Assembly (NCBI GenBank): GCA_934589145.1
Contig: CAKTNW010000019.1
Coordinates: forward strand, 1-35,026
DNA length: 35,026 nucleotides
Reading direction: 5' to 3'
DNA from: an uncultured Oscillospiraceae bacterium
GTDB lineage: Bacteria > Bacillota > Clostridia > Oscillospirales > Oscillospiraceae
Shown here: positions 1-8,749 of the stretch, one piece after another
Layout: the number at the start of each line of letters is the position of its first letter
Position numbering within the stretch: position 1 is the stretch's first letter
The notes under the pieces: model-generated
Seen by the model: the letters and a program-made list of their open reading frames with translations, nothing else
What the model was told of the DNA's origin: nothing
Database searches by the model: none
Program-made: the position numbers and the translations under genes

Positions 1-3000
1 CGTGACCGTTTCACCGTAGTTGGCAGCCCATGCGTCAAAATGCTGGAAGCCCTGCTCCTGCAATGCTCCCATTTGCAAGTACCGCTGGATGGTGTATAGT
101 TCCACCATGCTGTTAGAGATGGGCGTACCGGTGGCGAACACCACACCCCGGCCACCGGTGATCTCGTCTAAGTACCGGCACTTCATGAAAAGGTCGCTGG
201 ACTTCTGTGCTTCTGTCTGTGCAATACCGCTGACATTCCGCATTTTGGTATAGAGAAACAGATTTTTATAGTAGTGGCTCTCGTCGATGAACAGCCTGTC
301 AACGCCCAGCTCCTCGAACGTGACCACATCGTCCTTCCGGCTCTGGTCGTTCAGCTTGTCCAGCTTATTCTGCAAACCCTTGCGGGTTTTTTCCATCTGC
401 TTGATGGTGAAGTTCTCCGCATGGGCATTTTTTGCCTCCTGAATGCCCAGGATGATCTCATCCATCTGCTGCTCCAGAATGGCCCGCTGCCGCTGGATAC
501 TGACGGGTATCTTCTCAAACTGACTGTGTCCGATGATGACGGCGTCGTAGTCGCCGGTGGCGATGCGCCCGCAGAACTTCTTGCGATTTTTTGTTTCAAA
601 ATCCTTTTTCGTGGCCACCAGCACATTGGCGGCAGGATAGAGCTGCAAGAACTCGCTGGCCCACTGCTCCGTCAGATGGTTCGGTACCACAAAGAGAGAT
701 TTCTGACACAGACCCAGCCGCTTGGATTCCATCGCCGCCGCCACCATCTCGAACGTCTTCCCTGCCCCCACTACGTGTGCAAGCAGGGTGTTGCCGCCAT
801 AGAGGATGTGGGCGATGGCGTTCACCTGATGCTTCCGCAGGGTGATCTCCGGATTCATGCCGGAAAAGTTGATATGGCTGCCGTCGTATTCCCGTGGTCG
901 GTTGCTGTTGAACAGGATGTTGTACACCTTGCAGATCTTCTCCCGCCGTTCCGGGTCTTTCCATATCCACTCAGAAAACGCCTCCTTCAACAGCTCCTGC
1001 TTGCTCTGTGCAATGGCTGTTTCCTTTTTGTTGAGCACCGCCACACGCCGTCCGTCCGGGTCGTACTGGTAATCGAAAATACGGACGTCCTTCAAGTTCA
1101 GACTGCTCTCGATGATGTCGTAGGCACTGGCCCGCGACGTGCCATAGGTGCTGTACGCCTTGACATTATAGCTGTCCTTGCTCTTGCCCTCGATACGCCA
1201 CTCGCCGGTGATTCGGGAGTAATGCACCTTAATGTCCCACCGAGCGCGGCGGGATGTGTCCAACGTCTCAAAGATGAACTGCCGGATATACTCCGGATTC
1301 AGCCATGTGGCACCCAGCCGCACGGAGATCTCACTGGCGGTCAGGTCTACGGGCTGCACCTTCTCCAACGCTTCCACGTTGGGCAGGTACTGCGGCTCTG
1401 TTTCCGCTTTTGCCCGCACCTCCGCCAGCTTCCGGCGCACATTGCCGGACAGGTACTCGTCGGCGGGCAGGTATTTCTTGCCGCCCTTTTCCCCGTAATC
1501 AGGATTCAGAAAAATGACGCCCTGCAAATCCGTGAACAGGATATCCTCATTCTTGCCGGTGAGCTGTCCCATATACGCCATGTCCACACGGGCCTTTTCC
1601 CCGATGGACAGGGCCAGCGCCTCCACCGCCGTATCTACTCTTTCGGCAGGCCGGTGGCTGCGGATGGTACGCTTGGTGAACAGGTCGGCTTTCCGCTTCA
1701 GGCCACCCTCCTCGTCCAGCACCTCCAGCGAACACAGCAGGAAATAGGAGCTGTCCTGGTCAAAGGCAATGGCGTTGCCGCGGGAGTTGATCAGCCCGTA
1801 GTCGCGGGTGAAGCGGTCATAGAGGTCGTTCAGCTCGGCCTGCTGCTGGCGTATCATGCCATCCGGATAGTCCTCCGTCTGGTACTCCAGCAGCGTCCGC
1901 ACACAGTCCCGCAGGCCGATCATGCCGCGAATACGGCTCTCGGCGGTTTTGGACACCTCCACCGGATTCATGCGGCTGTTCTCGCGGTAATAGAGCTTGT
2001 CATTCACCAGCGTGTAGGAGAAATTACGGACGGTGGGATCTGCCGCGATGGAGTGATCCTCGCCCTCCAGTTCCTCCTCGTGCTCATAGGCGGTGATCTC
2101 GCCGTGAATATTCTGCACGGCGTTGGAAAGCAGGCTGTCCAGCGGCTGATCCGGGAACGGCGCGCAGGTGGGCTCCGGGCCATACGGCCCCGACACCATT
2201 TTCATCTCGCCCAGCACCATATCCGGATGGTCGAGGAAATAGCGGTTCATGGAGATACCATCGTCGTTCGTCCCCAACTGCACCCACTCTGGCTCGATGT
2301 CCACCATGCGGTCGCGCTTTTGCAGGAACAGAATGTCCGATACCACCTCCGTACCCGCTGCCGCCTTGAAGGTATCGTTGGGCAGGCGGATCGCACCCAG
2401 CAGCTCCGCATGTTGGGCGATGTACTTCCGCACGTTGCCGGTGCGTTTGTCCATGGTATAGCTGGAGGTGATGAAAGCCACCACGCCGCCCGGTCTGACC
2501 TTATCCAGCGTCTTGGCGAAGAAATACTCGTGGATGGGCAGGTTCAGCCGGTCATAGCGCCAATCCTGCACCTTGAACTGACCGAACGGCACATTGCCCA
2601 CGGCCACGTCAAAGAAGTTATCGGGGAAATCCATCTTCTCATAGCCCCGCACAGAAATACTGCTGCGGGGGTAAAGCTGGCGGGCAATGCGGCCGGAAAT
2701 GTCGTCCAGCTCCACGCCGTAGAGCTTGCTCTCCGCCATGCTCTCCGGCAGCATACCGAGGAAGTGGCCGATGCCGCAGGCAGGCTCCAGCACGTTGCCT
2801 TGCCGGAAACCCATCTGTCCCAGCGCGGCATAGATACTGCGGATCACCACAGGCGGCGTGTAGAAGGCGGTCAGCGTGGATTCCCGCGCCGCAGCATATT
2901 CCTCCTCGGATAGCAGCCCTTTCAGTTCCTCGTATCGGCTGTGCTTGGGGTCAAAGCAGTCGGCAAGACCACCCCAGCCCACATATTTGGCTAAAGTCTC

Positions 3001-6000
3001 CTGCTCCTCCGGCGTGGCGGCACGGCGCTCCGCCTCCAACTGCTTCAAGAGCCGGATAGCCGCCACGTTGTTGGCATAACGCTGGCTGGGCGGCGCTGCG
3101 CCCAGAGCATCGTCGGTGATGTGATAGTTGACGCCCCCATCAGACAGCGGGGCGGCGGCTTCCAGCCGTTCTTTTTTTCTCGGCAAGGTAAACGCAGGCG
3201 GCATAGCCGCCTGCGTCGGTTCCTCCGACGATGGGGCTTCCTGCTCCTGCTCCGGTTCTGCCACAGGTGCAGATTCCTCCGTGGGCACCGCTTCCTGTTC
3301 CGGCTCCGGCAAATCGTGCCGGTGGTTGAACAGGCTGAACGTGCCGTTGACGTATTCCGAAAGCTGCTCCTTTGCCCGCTGGCAGGAATCATAATGCCGG
3401 TCGCCCTCGTCTATGCCATCCAGATAGGCAGTCAGGGCTTCCAGCATTTCTGCCGCTTTCGCTTTATCTGCCAACTGCTCCTCAATGGTGGGAACAGCGT
3501 CATAATAGTCCGCGCCCTTGGGGTACGGTTTCGGCACATCGTCCGATGCATCCGAAAAGCCAAAATACACCGACCGTGCCAACCACCGCCGTTCATACTG
3601 CGGGATCTCGGCAATGGCGTCCTCGCCAGGGAAGCGTTTCTGCGCGATGAGCCTTTCATACTCCTTGACCACATGGGGGATGGTCAGCTTGACCTCATCG
3701 TACTGTTTGCCACTGTACTCCCGCTGATAGGTCAAGCCCTTAGAAGTCCTCGTATAGTCATATCCATCGCGCCCGCCGCCGCTGTACTCGCCAAAGCGGT
3801 TTTTGATAAATTTCTGCTGTTCCTCCTTCGTGCGGGGATAGCAGAAGAAGGCGTACACATCCAAGCGGCTGTCCACGGCATCTGCCAGAAAGAAACGGTC
3901 GATCTCGTCCTGCGTGATGAACATTTTGCACCGGCGCAGGAAATCCGGCTGCGCGGTAAAGCTGCGCTCCGGATAATTCAGCCCATCCAGCACTGTCCCG
4001 ATCCGGTGGGTGCAATACCCCGACAGCCGAAAGCGCATGATGCTGTGATCCTGTTCATAGGCGCTCAGAAAGGCGTGGTATTCCTCGGCCAGTGCTGTAA
4101 GTCCGCCTTCGTTCTTGGCAAAGGCCACCATATCCTCGTCCAGCTCCGGATATCCCTTGCGCTGGTCGTGGATGGCAAGTGTCTGTGTGAACAGCCCCTG
4201 CGCGCGGCCCTCCTCGGTCAGATCGCGGGCGGTCATCAGCAGAGCGTCGCCCATCTCAAGCAGCACCTTGTCCTGTGCCTGCTCCAACTCTGACGTCGAA
4301 AGGTATGTTCCCGCTTCCAGCAGCTCCAGTATCCGTGCCGACGCCTGCTCCCACGTCACCGTGGTGCGGCTGTGGCCGGTGCGGATGCTGTCGCCCTGTG
4401 CCATGTGGATACCATCCTCCATGAACCACACGGCATATTTCTGACCGTCATATTCGATGCCGCGCCCATTCTCCGTGCCGAACTCGCGGCGCAGAAATGC
4501 GGTACATTCCGCCTCCGGACGCTGGCGCATATAGAACACCGCGATCCGTTCCGCGCTGCCGCGGCTGTTGCCCGCCGTATACAGCGCCTGGTCGATGACC
4601 GCCTGCGGCACTGTGCGGGTAGGGAACAGCTCCCCCGTCCGCTGTGGCTCCGGCACCTCGTAGACCGCAGCGCCGCTGCCCATGTCGAAGAAGGATAACT
4701 GTTCCTCCATCACCGGCGCGTTCTGCAAGCCCAGCTTGATCTTGTACTCGCCCCGCTCGATAAGGCCCTCGGTCATTTCCGTGACCACGCCCCATGAAAA
4801 AACGGACTCCGATGTACGGGAGAGGTAACTGCCTTCCCACATCAGGAGCCCGTCCTGCTGGGCGTGGTAGCCCACCCTGATCTTATCCGCACCGGCCAGG
4901 ACTTCCACCCATATATCGTTGTAGCTGGTTTTCAGGAATTCTGTGCGGCTCGTTATATCTCTATTGGCTTGGAAATACGCAAATATCTCCTGCCGCGTGT
5001 GCTTACGGCCACCATCGTCCAGCAGGATCGCTTCTATGAGGTATTCATCTAAAAACGCCGGAAGGTCTGCGCTTCCGGCGTTTTCGTCTGTACTATTTAG
5101 TTGTAGATCAGGTCGCTCAGCACCGCTTCCTCCGCGCTGTGCTTCAGGTTGTTCATCAGCCCTGTCCAGCGCTGGGGATCGACGGCCTTCAGCTCCTCCG
5201 TCATGCCCTCGGCCTTCGCCATCTGCGCCACGGTCTGTGTCACCATCCTCTGCGCTGTCTCCTCGATCTCCGCCAGATGCGCTGCCAGTTGGCCGCTGGT
5301 CTTGAGGTTGGTATACAGCACTCTCCGGTGCTGCATCAGATACTGTCTCCGCAGCTCCGCGTACTTGCCCAGGTGCGTCTTCGCCTCTTGGGGCATCAGC
5401 AGATTCGGCAGACGATAGCCCTCCTGCACTCTGTAGGTCACTTCCATGTTCCGCGCTCCTTTCTTTTTCGGCCCTGTTTTGCTCTTTGACAGCATCATAG
5501 CCGATTTGTGCATCCTTTGCAAAAAATTGCTCCCGCCGTGCCTGCATCACCGTGCGGCTGATCTCCCGCAGGCCCATCTCCGCAATATCGCTGGTAGCGA
5601 TGCCCAGTGCGTTGATGGTACTGGGGGTATCAAAGGAATAGATGCCCTCAAAGTCCTCCGGCAACAGGTAGGCCATGGCGGGCAGGGAAAGGCGGGTCAT
5701 CAGCATATAGGCGACGCTGCTCTCCAGCGCCCGCCGGTAGGTGACCTCCACATTCAGCGCGTCCAGTTCCTCCAGCATACTGCCGCCGCGACAATCCAGC
5801 AGATCCCGCAGATAGTCCTGCACATTATCCGCCACGGCGTTGCGGCTGGCGGACAGTATAGCATCCGGCAAATTGTCCTTTTCGGCCAGTGTGCCGAAGG
5901 TGGCCTCCAGCGTTTCGATGACCGGCTCCGTGTAGGCCGGTTCCATCGACCAGATGGGAACAGGCCGCGAGATGCGGGTGGCGTGGGTGTCCGTGATGTC

Positions 6001-6282
6001 AAAGTAGTGCTTCAGCCGCCCCTTACCGTGGGCTTCGTCAATGACAGCAATGCCGGTAGCCCCGGCATTGACCCACCGGCCAAACTGCCGGTTCCATTTT
6101 TCCAACTCCAGCACCGCCGTGGCGTTGGGACGCTGGGCATAGATCAGGACTTGCTCGTCGAACGGACATTTATAGTTATAGCAGGCTGAGCGCAAAAAGC
6201 CCGTCCAGCTCTCATAATCGCCGGTCAGTCTTGTCAGTGTGCGGCTATATAACTCCGTAATGAATTGAAATTTACTTGCCAA
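1..6282 (-). CDS. Giant ICE protein: N6-adenine methyltransferase plus SNF2-type helicase (3' end cut by window edge)
   Basis: One uninterrupted minus-strand frame runs from a TTG start at 6282 off the left edge, giving at least 2,094 codons without a stop. The TTG is chosen because AAGGAGG lies 7 bases upstream and a TAG lies 16 codons further upstream in frame. Residues 1-270 (start MASKFQFITELYSRTLTRLT) form the N-terminal domain usual for this ICE family. Residues about 280-410 are a low-complexity Gly/Asp/Glu/Arg linker. The methyltransferase has motif I EPACGIGHF near residue 1166 and motif IV NVPFG (a variant of NPPF) near 1230. The helicase has Walker A GAGKT near 1839, box II DESH near 2000 and ATGTPISNS near 2050. 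It is the last gene of the visible element module, 45 bases after the YodL gene. Such proteins are thought to modify or remodel element DNA during transfer, which is family-level inference. The missing 3' end would contain the helicase C domain. Confidence 0.9.
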   Translation of the reverse strand, partial: MASKFQFITELYSRTLTRLTGDYESWTGFLRSACYNYKCPFDEQVLIYAQRPNATAVLELEKWNRQFGRWVNAGATGIAVIDEAHGKGRLKHYFDITDTHATRISRPVPIWSMEPAYTEPVIETLEATFGTLAEKDNLPDAILSASRNAVADNVQDYLRDLLDCRGGSMLEELDALNVEVTYRRALESSVAYMLMTRLSLPAMAYLLPEDFEGIYSFDTPSTINALGIATSDIAEMGLREISRTVMQARREQFFAKDAQIGYDAVKEQNRAEKERSAEHGSDLQSAGGLSSAESADAPRGEDAPGQVRGAAETVSDAAPESAVYQPQDQRPTGSASGGDRGDSAEDGDTDRGADGEGRGHDGGAEGRRSPALDRADEQPEAQRGGSGAERPDLQLNSTDENAGSADLPAFLDEYLIEAILLDDGGRKHTRQEIFAYFQANRDITSRTEFLKTSYNDIWVEVLAGADKIRVGYHAQQDGLLMWEGSYLSRTSESVFSWGVVTEMTEGLIERGEYKIKLGLQNAPVMEEQLSFFDMGSGAAVYEVPEPQRTGELFPTRTVPQAVIDQALYTAGNSRGSAERIAVFYMRQRPEAECTAFLRREFGTENGRGIEYDGQKYAVWFMEDGIHMAQGDSIRTGHSRTTVTWEQASARILELLEAGTYLSTSELEQAQDKVLLEMGDALLMTARDLTEEGRAQGLFTQTLAIHDQRKGYPELDEDMVAFAKNEGGLTALAEEYHAFLSAYEQDHSIMRFRLSGYCTHRIGTVLDGLNYPERSFTAQPDFLRRCKMFITQDEIDRFFLADAVDSRLDVYAFFCYPRTKEEQQKFIKNRFGEYSGGGRDGYDYTRTSKGLTYQREYSGKQYDEVKLTIPHVVKEYERLIAQKRFPGEDAIAEIPQYERRWLARSVYFGFSDASDDVPKPYPKGADYYDAVPTIEEQLADKAKAAEMLEALTAYLDGIDEGDRHYDSCQRAKEQLSEYVNGTFSLFNHRHDLPEPEQEAVPTEESAPVAEPEQEQEAPSSEEPTQAAMPPAFTLPRKKERLEAAAPLSDGGVNYHITDDALGAAPPSQRYANNVAAIRLLKQLEAERRAATPEEQETLAKYVGWGGLADCFDPKHSRYEELKGLLSEEEYAAARESTLTAFYTPPVVIRSIYAALGQMGFRQGNVLEPACGIGHFLGMLPESMAESKLYGVELDDISGRIARQLYPRSSISVRGYEKMDFPDNFFDVAVGNVPFGQFKVQDWRYDRLNLPIHEYFFAKTLDKVRPGGVVAFITSSYTMDKRTGNVRKYIAQHAELLGAIRLPNDTFKAAAGTEVVSDILFLQKRDRMVDIEPEWVQLGTNDDGISMNRYFLDHPDMVLGEMKMVSGPYGPEPTCAPFPDQPLDSLLSNAVQNIHGEITAYEHEEELEGEDHSIAADPTVRNFSYTLVNDKLYYRENSRMNPVEVSKTAESRIRGMIGLRDCVRTLLEYQTEDYPDGMIRQQQAELNDLYDRFTRDYGLINSRGNAIAFDQDSSYFLLCSLEVLDEEGGLKRKADLFTKRTIRSHRPAERVDTAVEALALSIGEKARVDMAYMGQLTGKNEDILFTDLQGVIFLNPDYGEKGGKKYLPADEYLSGNVRRKLAEVRAKAETEPQYLPNVEALEKVQPVDLTASEISVRLGATWLNPEYIRQFIFETLDTSRRARWDIKVHYSRITGEWRIEGKSKDSYNVKAYSTYGTSRASAYDIIESSLNLKDVRIFDYQYDPDGRRVAVLNKKETAIAQSKQELLKEAFSEWIWKDPERREKICKVYNILFNSNRPREYDGSHINFSGMNPEITLRKHQVNAIAHILYGGNTLLAHVVGAGKTFEMVAAAMESKRLGLCQKSLFVVPNHLTEQWASEFLQLYPAANVLVATKKDFETKNRKKFCGRIATGDYDAVIIGHSQFEKIPVSIQRQRAILEQQMDEIILGIQEAKNAHAENFTIKQMEKTRKGLQNKLDKLNDQSRKDDVVTFEELGVDRLFIDESHYYKNLFLYTKMRNVSGIAQTEAQKSSDLFMKCRYLDEITGGRGVVFATGTPISNSMVELYTIQRYLQMGALQEQGFQHFDAWAANYGETVT
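5051..5084 (-). terminator. Intrinsic-terminator-like hairpin just after tnpV, inside the giant ORF
   Basis: The 13-base arms AAAACGCCGGAAG and CTTCCGGCGTTTT pair perfectly around a 7-base loop. Read on the minus strand the stem is followed by a T run. It follows the tnpV stop by 12 bases, so it fits a tnpV terminator. It also lies in the coding sequence of the giant gene, where active translation would be expected to suppress it. Confidence 0.75.
5097..5447 (-). CDS. tnpV: TnpV family transposon-encoded protein, nested inside the giant ICE gene
   Basis: This 116-residue protein begins MEVTYRVQEGYRLPN and ends SAEEAVLSDLIYN. It matches the TnpV family over its whole length, with the expected LGKYAELRRQYL, HLAEIEETAQRMV and WTGLMNNLKHSAEE segments. 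The ATG at 5447 is preferred over a longer upstream reading because AAAGGAG lies 8 bases before it. The gene lies entirely inside the giant helicase/methyltransferase gene on the same strand but in another frame, opposite that protein's linker (its residues about 279-396). An intrinsic-terminator hairpin begins 12 bases after its TAA. TnpV proteins occur in Tn4451-like elements and clostridial ICEs; their biochemical role is not established. Family assignment is confident, expression is inferred. Confidence 0.85.
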   Translation of the reverse strand: MEVTYRVQEGYRLPNLLMPQEAKTHLGKYAELRRQYLMQHRRVLYTNLKTSGQLAAHLAEIEETAQRMVTQTVAQMAKAEGMTEELKAVDPQRWTGLMNNLKHSAEEAVLSDLIYN

Positions 6283-6327
6283 GGCATTGCCTCCTTCCTC
6301 AAAAATGTTGGGAGCATTGGTTTTCGA

Positions 6328-6969
6328 CTACCGTGCTTCGCCCCGTTCTTTCAGCTTTTGCAGTCCCTTCAAGAAGCTCGGCACTTCCTGAAAGCCCACA
6401 GCATCCACATAGTAAGCGTTTCTCTTGCTGCCGCGCTTGACTACGATCACATCGCTCTCAGATAGAGAGCGCATTCGCTGGCAGAAAGGCCGCGTGTCCG
6501 CATTGTGCTTCCGATATAACTCCTCCAGCGTCATGTTGGGGGCCACCATCCCGGCAAAGGCTTTGCGGTAATGGGCGGCACGCAGTTTTCCCTTGGCACG
6601 CTCATAGCGCATAAAGGCGTAGTCCACTTTACCCACGTTGTCGATCTGATATATCTCATAGCAGCCCGCGTCCGTAGGCAATTGCTTTGGATCAAGCGGC
6701 TCATACACCGTGCCTGCCCGCTGCGCTACCTCCGCAAACTCACAAATATGATAGACATTGCTGCCGACCAATGTGTGGTAGTCGTCGATATAGGTGCAGG
6801 GCCGTATCACGCTGCTGCCATCCATCCGCGTCATGACGATGCTGGCGCCATCCGGAATATAAAACAGCGTATTGTACTCCGCATCAATAAAGCGAATCCG
6901 GCGTTTGCTCTTATCCGGCTCTGGAAAGGCGATAACGCCCATGATGTTCACCGGCTCACGGTCTGTCAT
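6328..6969 (-). CDS. YodL-domain ICE accessory protein
   Basis: This 213-residue soluble protein starts MTDREPVNIMGVIAFPEP. It contains RFIDAEYNTLFYIPDG, the CTYIDDYH and HICEFAE segments, and a C-terminal part with LEELYRKHNADTRPFCQRM and SDVIVVKRG, the pattern of YodL-like proteins found beside the large helicase in clostridial ICEs. No signal peptide or membrane segment is visible. Its ATG overlaps the stop codon of the upstream gene as ATGA, so the two are probably translationally coupled. The giant gene starts 45 bases downstream. Biochemical function is unknown; an accessory role in element biology is inferred only from position and recurrence in such elements. Confidence 0.7.
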   Translation of the reverse strand: MTDREPVNIMGVIAFPEPDKSKRRIRFIDAEYNTLFYIPDGASIVMTRMDGSSVIRPCTYIDDYHTLVGSNVYHICEFAEVAQRAGTVYEPLDPKQLPTDAGCYEIYQIDNVGKVDYAFMRYERAKGKLRAAHYRKAFAGMVAPNMTLEELYRKHNADTRPFCQRMRSLSESDVIVVKRGSKRNAYYVDAVGFQEVPSFLKGLQKLKERGEAR

Positions 6970-7799
6970 CTTTCTTCACCCCGTTCCTTTTTCAGCGCGG
7001 TACGGCTTTGCTCCCGTTGTACTCGCCGCTCTTTTTGCTCCTGATACTCGTTACCCGCCCTTTCACAGAAGTCCTCGATCATCGCCGCACGGTCTGCTCC
7101 GTAATGTCCCCAGAAGAAGTTGGGAGGCCTATCTCCGTCGTTCTTGCAGTTACGCTGCCAGGTAACAAACGGGGCAGGCGCTTTGGGGTGTTCACCCAAA
7201 GCAAATTCGGCGTTTCCCACGCGCACCCGCGCCGTGATCTTATAGTCCGCATTGATGATCTCACCAATGACATAGCTGCCGCTTTCCAGCTCCACGGTGT
7301 AGCTGCCGTTCTGTGCCTGCTGCGCTTTCACCGGCATGGCAGGTACACCGCAGACCAAATCCGGCTGCATGACAAACTGTGACTTCGCACCCAGCAGCTC
7401 CTTCGGAAGCGCCGATACCGACAGATACATTTTCGCTTCCCCCAAAATCTCATACCGCAGCAGAAAATTGTCCACCGGATAGTAGATACTCATAACAGGG
7501 TCTTTGATATGGCCCTTCGCCATCGTCGCGTTCACATATCTGGCGTTGTCCAAATACCACTGCGGGTCTGCCCCCGGCAGGTTCCAGCCGAACATGGAAC
7601 CTGCGCTCATGGCGGCCTCCTGTATGTCAGAAATGCCCCGCCGCCGATTATGCTCTCGAGCGATGTTCTGATTTTCCTCCCGCTTTCTGGTGTCCCAGTC
7701 GGAGGCGTAGTAACCGCACTCACCCTTCCTGAGAATGATGAGCTGCCCTGTAGAGGGCAGCGTGGATAAACAGAAATCGGGCAATTCATTCCTTCGCAT
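6966..7799 (-). CDS. Conserved ICE protein of unknown function
   Basis: I do not recognise a named domain. The 277-residue product starts MRRNELPDFCLSTLPSTGQL. It is soluble, rich in aromatic residues in its centre (SAGSMFGWNLPGADPQWYLDN, DPVMSIYYPVDNFLLRYEIL) and ends in a charged tail of Glu, Arg and Lys. The ATG at 7799 is chosen because GAGGAGG lies 6 bases upstream. A longer reading from GTG at 7814 would leave no room for a ribosome site. It lies between parB, whose stop codon is just upstream, and the YodL gene, whose start overlaps its stop, so it belongs to the same minus-strand operon. A role in element maintenance or transfer is a guess from context. Confidence 0.7.
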   Translation of the reverse strand: MRRNELPDFCLSTLPSTGQLIILRKGECGYYASDWDTRKREENQNIAREHNRRRGISDIQEAAMSAGSMFGWNLPGADPQWYLDNARYVNATMAKGHIKDPVMSIYYPVDNFLLRYEILGEAKMYLSVSALPKELLGAKSQFVMQPDLVCGVPAMPVKAQQAQNGSYTVELESGSYVIGEIINADYKITARVRVGNAEFALGEHPKAPAPFVTWQRNCKNDGDRPPNFFWGHYGADRAAMIEDFCERAGNEYQEQKERRVQREQSRTALKKERGEER

Positions 7800-7810
7800 A
7801 ACCAACCTCC

Positions 7811-8749
7811 TCACCGCGTCTGTTCCTGCTGCCTGCGGCGATGCCAGCCCTCCAGCAGCTTGACGATGACCTCCTCCATCTGCTTGGGGGTATAGCTGGC
7901 AGGGAAGTACTTTTGCAGGCGGTCATTTCGCAGCGTCACCTTGCGCTCCAGCGGCTTTTCCTCCCGCATGATGAGGTCGATGATGTTGTTCTCCAGCTTT
8001 CCCTCCGCGCTGATCTGCTTAAGCCGCTGGGCCTGATCCACGGACGGCGATACCTCGTCCCGCTCCATGAGGAACTGGAGGTAGGTCTGTTCTTTCTCGG
8101 TCAGGTGGGAGATGTAGTCGGCTGCCGGAACGAATTTCAGCTTTCCCGCGTCCACCGCCTCCATCAGCGGTGGAATGAGCTTGTTGAGATTCATAAACCG
8201 TTGGATTTGCGTTGTACTCTCCTTGACCTGTTCTGCCAAAATCTCCTTGGATTTTCCTTGCAAAGAATGGGGACCAAATTGGTCCCCATTCTTTGCTGGT
8301 CGCCCTGCCTGTCTTTTCATAGCGTCCAGCTTCAGCTTGTACGCCTTGGCTTTCTCGCTGGGCAGCAGGTTTTCCCGGTTGATATTGTAGTCCACCACCA
8401 GAATATCCGCGTCCTCGTCACTGTAATCCCGCACGATGACCGGGCGGGTGTCCAGCCCCACCACCTTGGCGCAGTAGTCGCGCCGGTGGCCGGAGATGAT
8501 CTCATACCCACCCTCGCTGCGGGGACGGACGATCAGCGGCTCGGCAATGCCGGTGCGCTCGATGCTGTCCATCAGCCGCACCAGATCGGCACTGGGCCGG
8601 TCTACGGAATACGGCTGCCGCGCATAGGGAAATACCTGCTCCGCCGACACGATCTGCACCCGCTCCTGCCGGTCGGTACTTCTCTCTACGTCTGTTTTGA
8701 ACAGGTCATCGTACCGGGTCAGCTCTATGCCGTTTAATTTGCGGGCCAA
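7811..8749 (-). CDS. parB: ParB-type partition protein of the ICE
   Basis: This 312-residue ParB/Spo0J-family protein should bind centromere-like DNA and, as known for the family, CTP. The N-terminal ParB domain is visible at about residues 35-120, with the ISGHRRDYCAK nucleotide-binding segment. A helix-turn-helix region follows (ILAEQVKESTTQIQRFMNLNKLIPPL). The start is a TTG at 8749, preceded by AAAGGAGG at 9 bases. It overlaps the 3' end of parA by 44 bases, which suggests coupled translation. Between the two domains the gene carries a 37-base near-perfect palindrome (8260-8296) encoding residues around NGDQFGPHSLQG. The partner is ParA encoded directly upstream. Together with the Rep-like gene this implies that the excised element can replicate and be partitioned, which is an inference. 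Confidence 0.92.
   Translation of the reverse strand: MARKLNGIELTRYDDLFKTDVERSTDRQERVQIVSAEQVFPYARQPYSVDRPSADLVRLMDSIERTGIAEPLIVRPRSEGGYEIISGHRRDYCAKVVGLDTRPVIVRDYSDEDADILVVDYNINRENLLPSEKAKAYKLKLDAMKRQAGRPAKNGDQFGPHSLQGKSKEILAEQVKESTTQIQRFMNLNKLIPPLMEAVDAGKLKFVPAADYISHLTEKEQTYLQFLMERDEVSPSVDQAQRLKQISAEGKLENNIIDLIMREEKPLERKVTLRNDRLQKYFPASYTPKQMEEVIVKLLEGWHRRRQQEQTR
8260..8296. repeat. 37-base near-perfect palindrome inside parB
   Basis: The 18-base arms GCAAAGAATGGGGACCAA and TTGGTCCCCATTCTTTGC are exact complements around a single central A. It lies inside the parB coding region between the nucleotide-binding and helix-turn-helix domains. It could be an intragenic centromere or operator site or an mRNA hairpin; nothing in the sequence decides between these. 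Confidence 0.95.

Noticed and set aside
274..2913. Long open frame of 879 codons on the plus strand, and another at 3121-4293
   Set aside because: They are antisense to the continuous minus-strand giant gene, which carries clear methyltransferase and helicase motifs. Their products are low-complexity His/Leu/Arg-rich and have no ribosome sites.
5041..5447. tnpV insertion as a break that makes the helicase gene a 5'-truncated pseudogene
   Set aside because: No usable start exists just after tnpV, but the helicase frame is open straight through tnpV and joins the upstream N-terminal ICE domain. The gene is therefore intact in the window.
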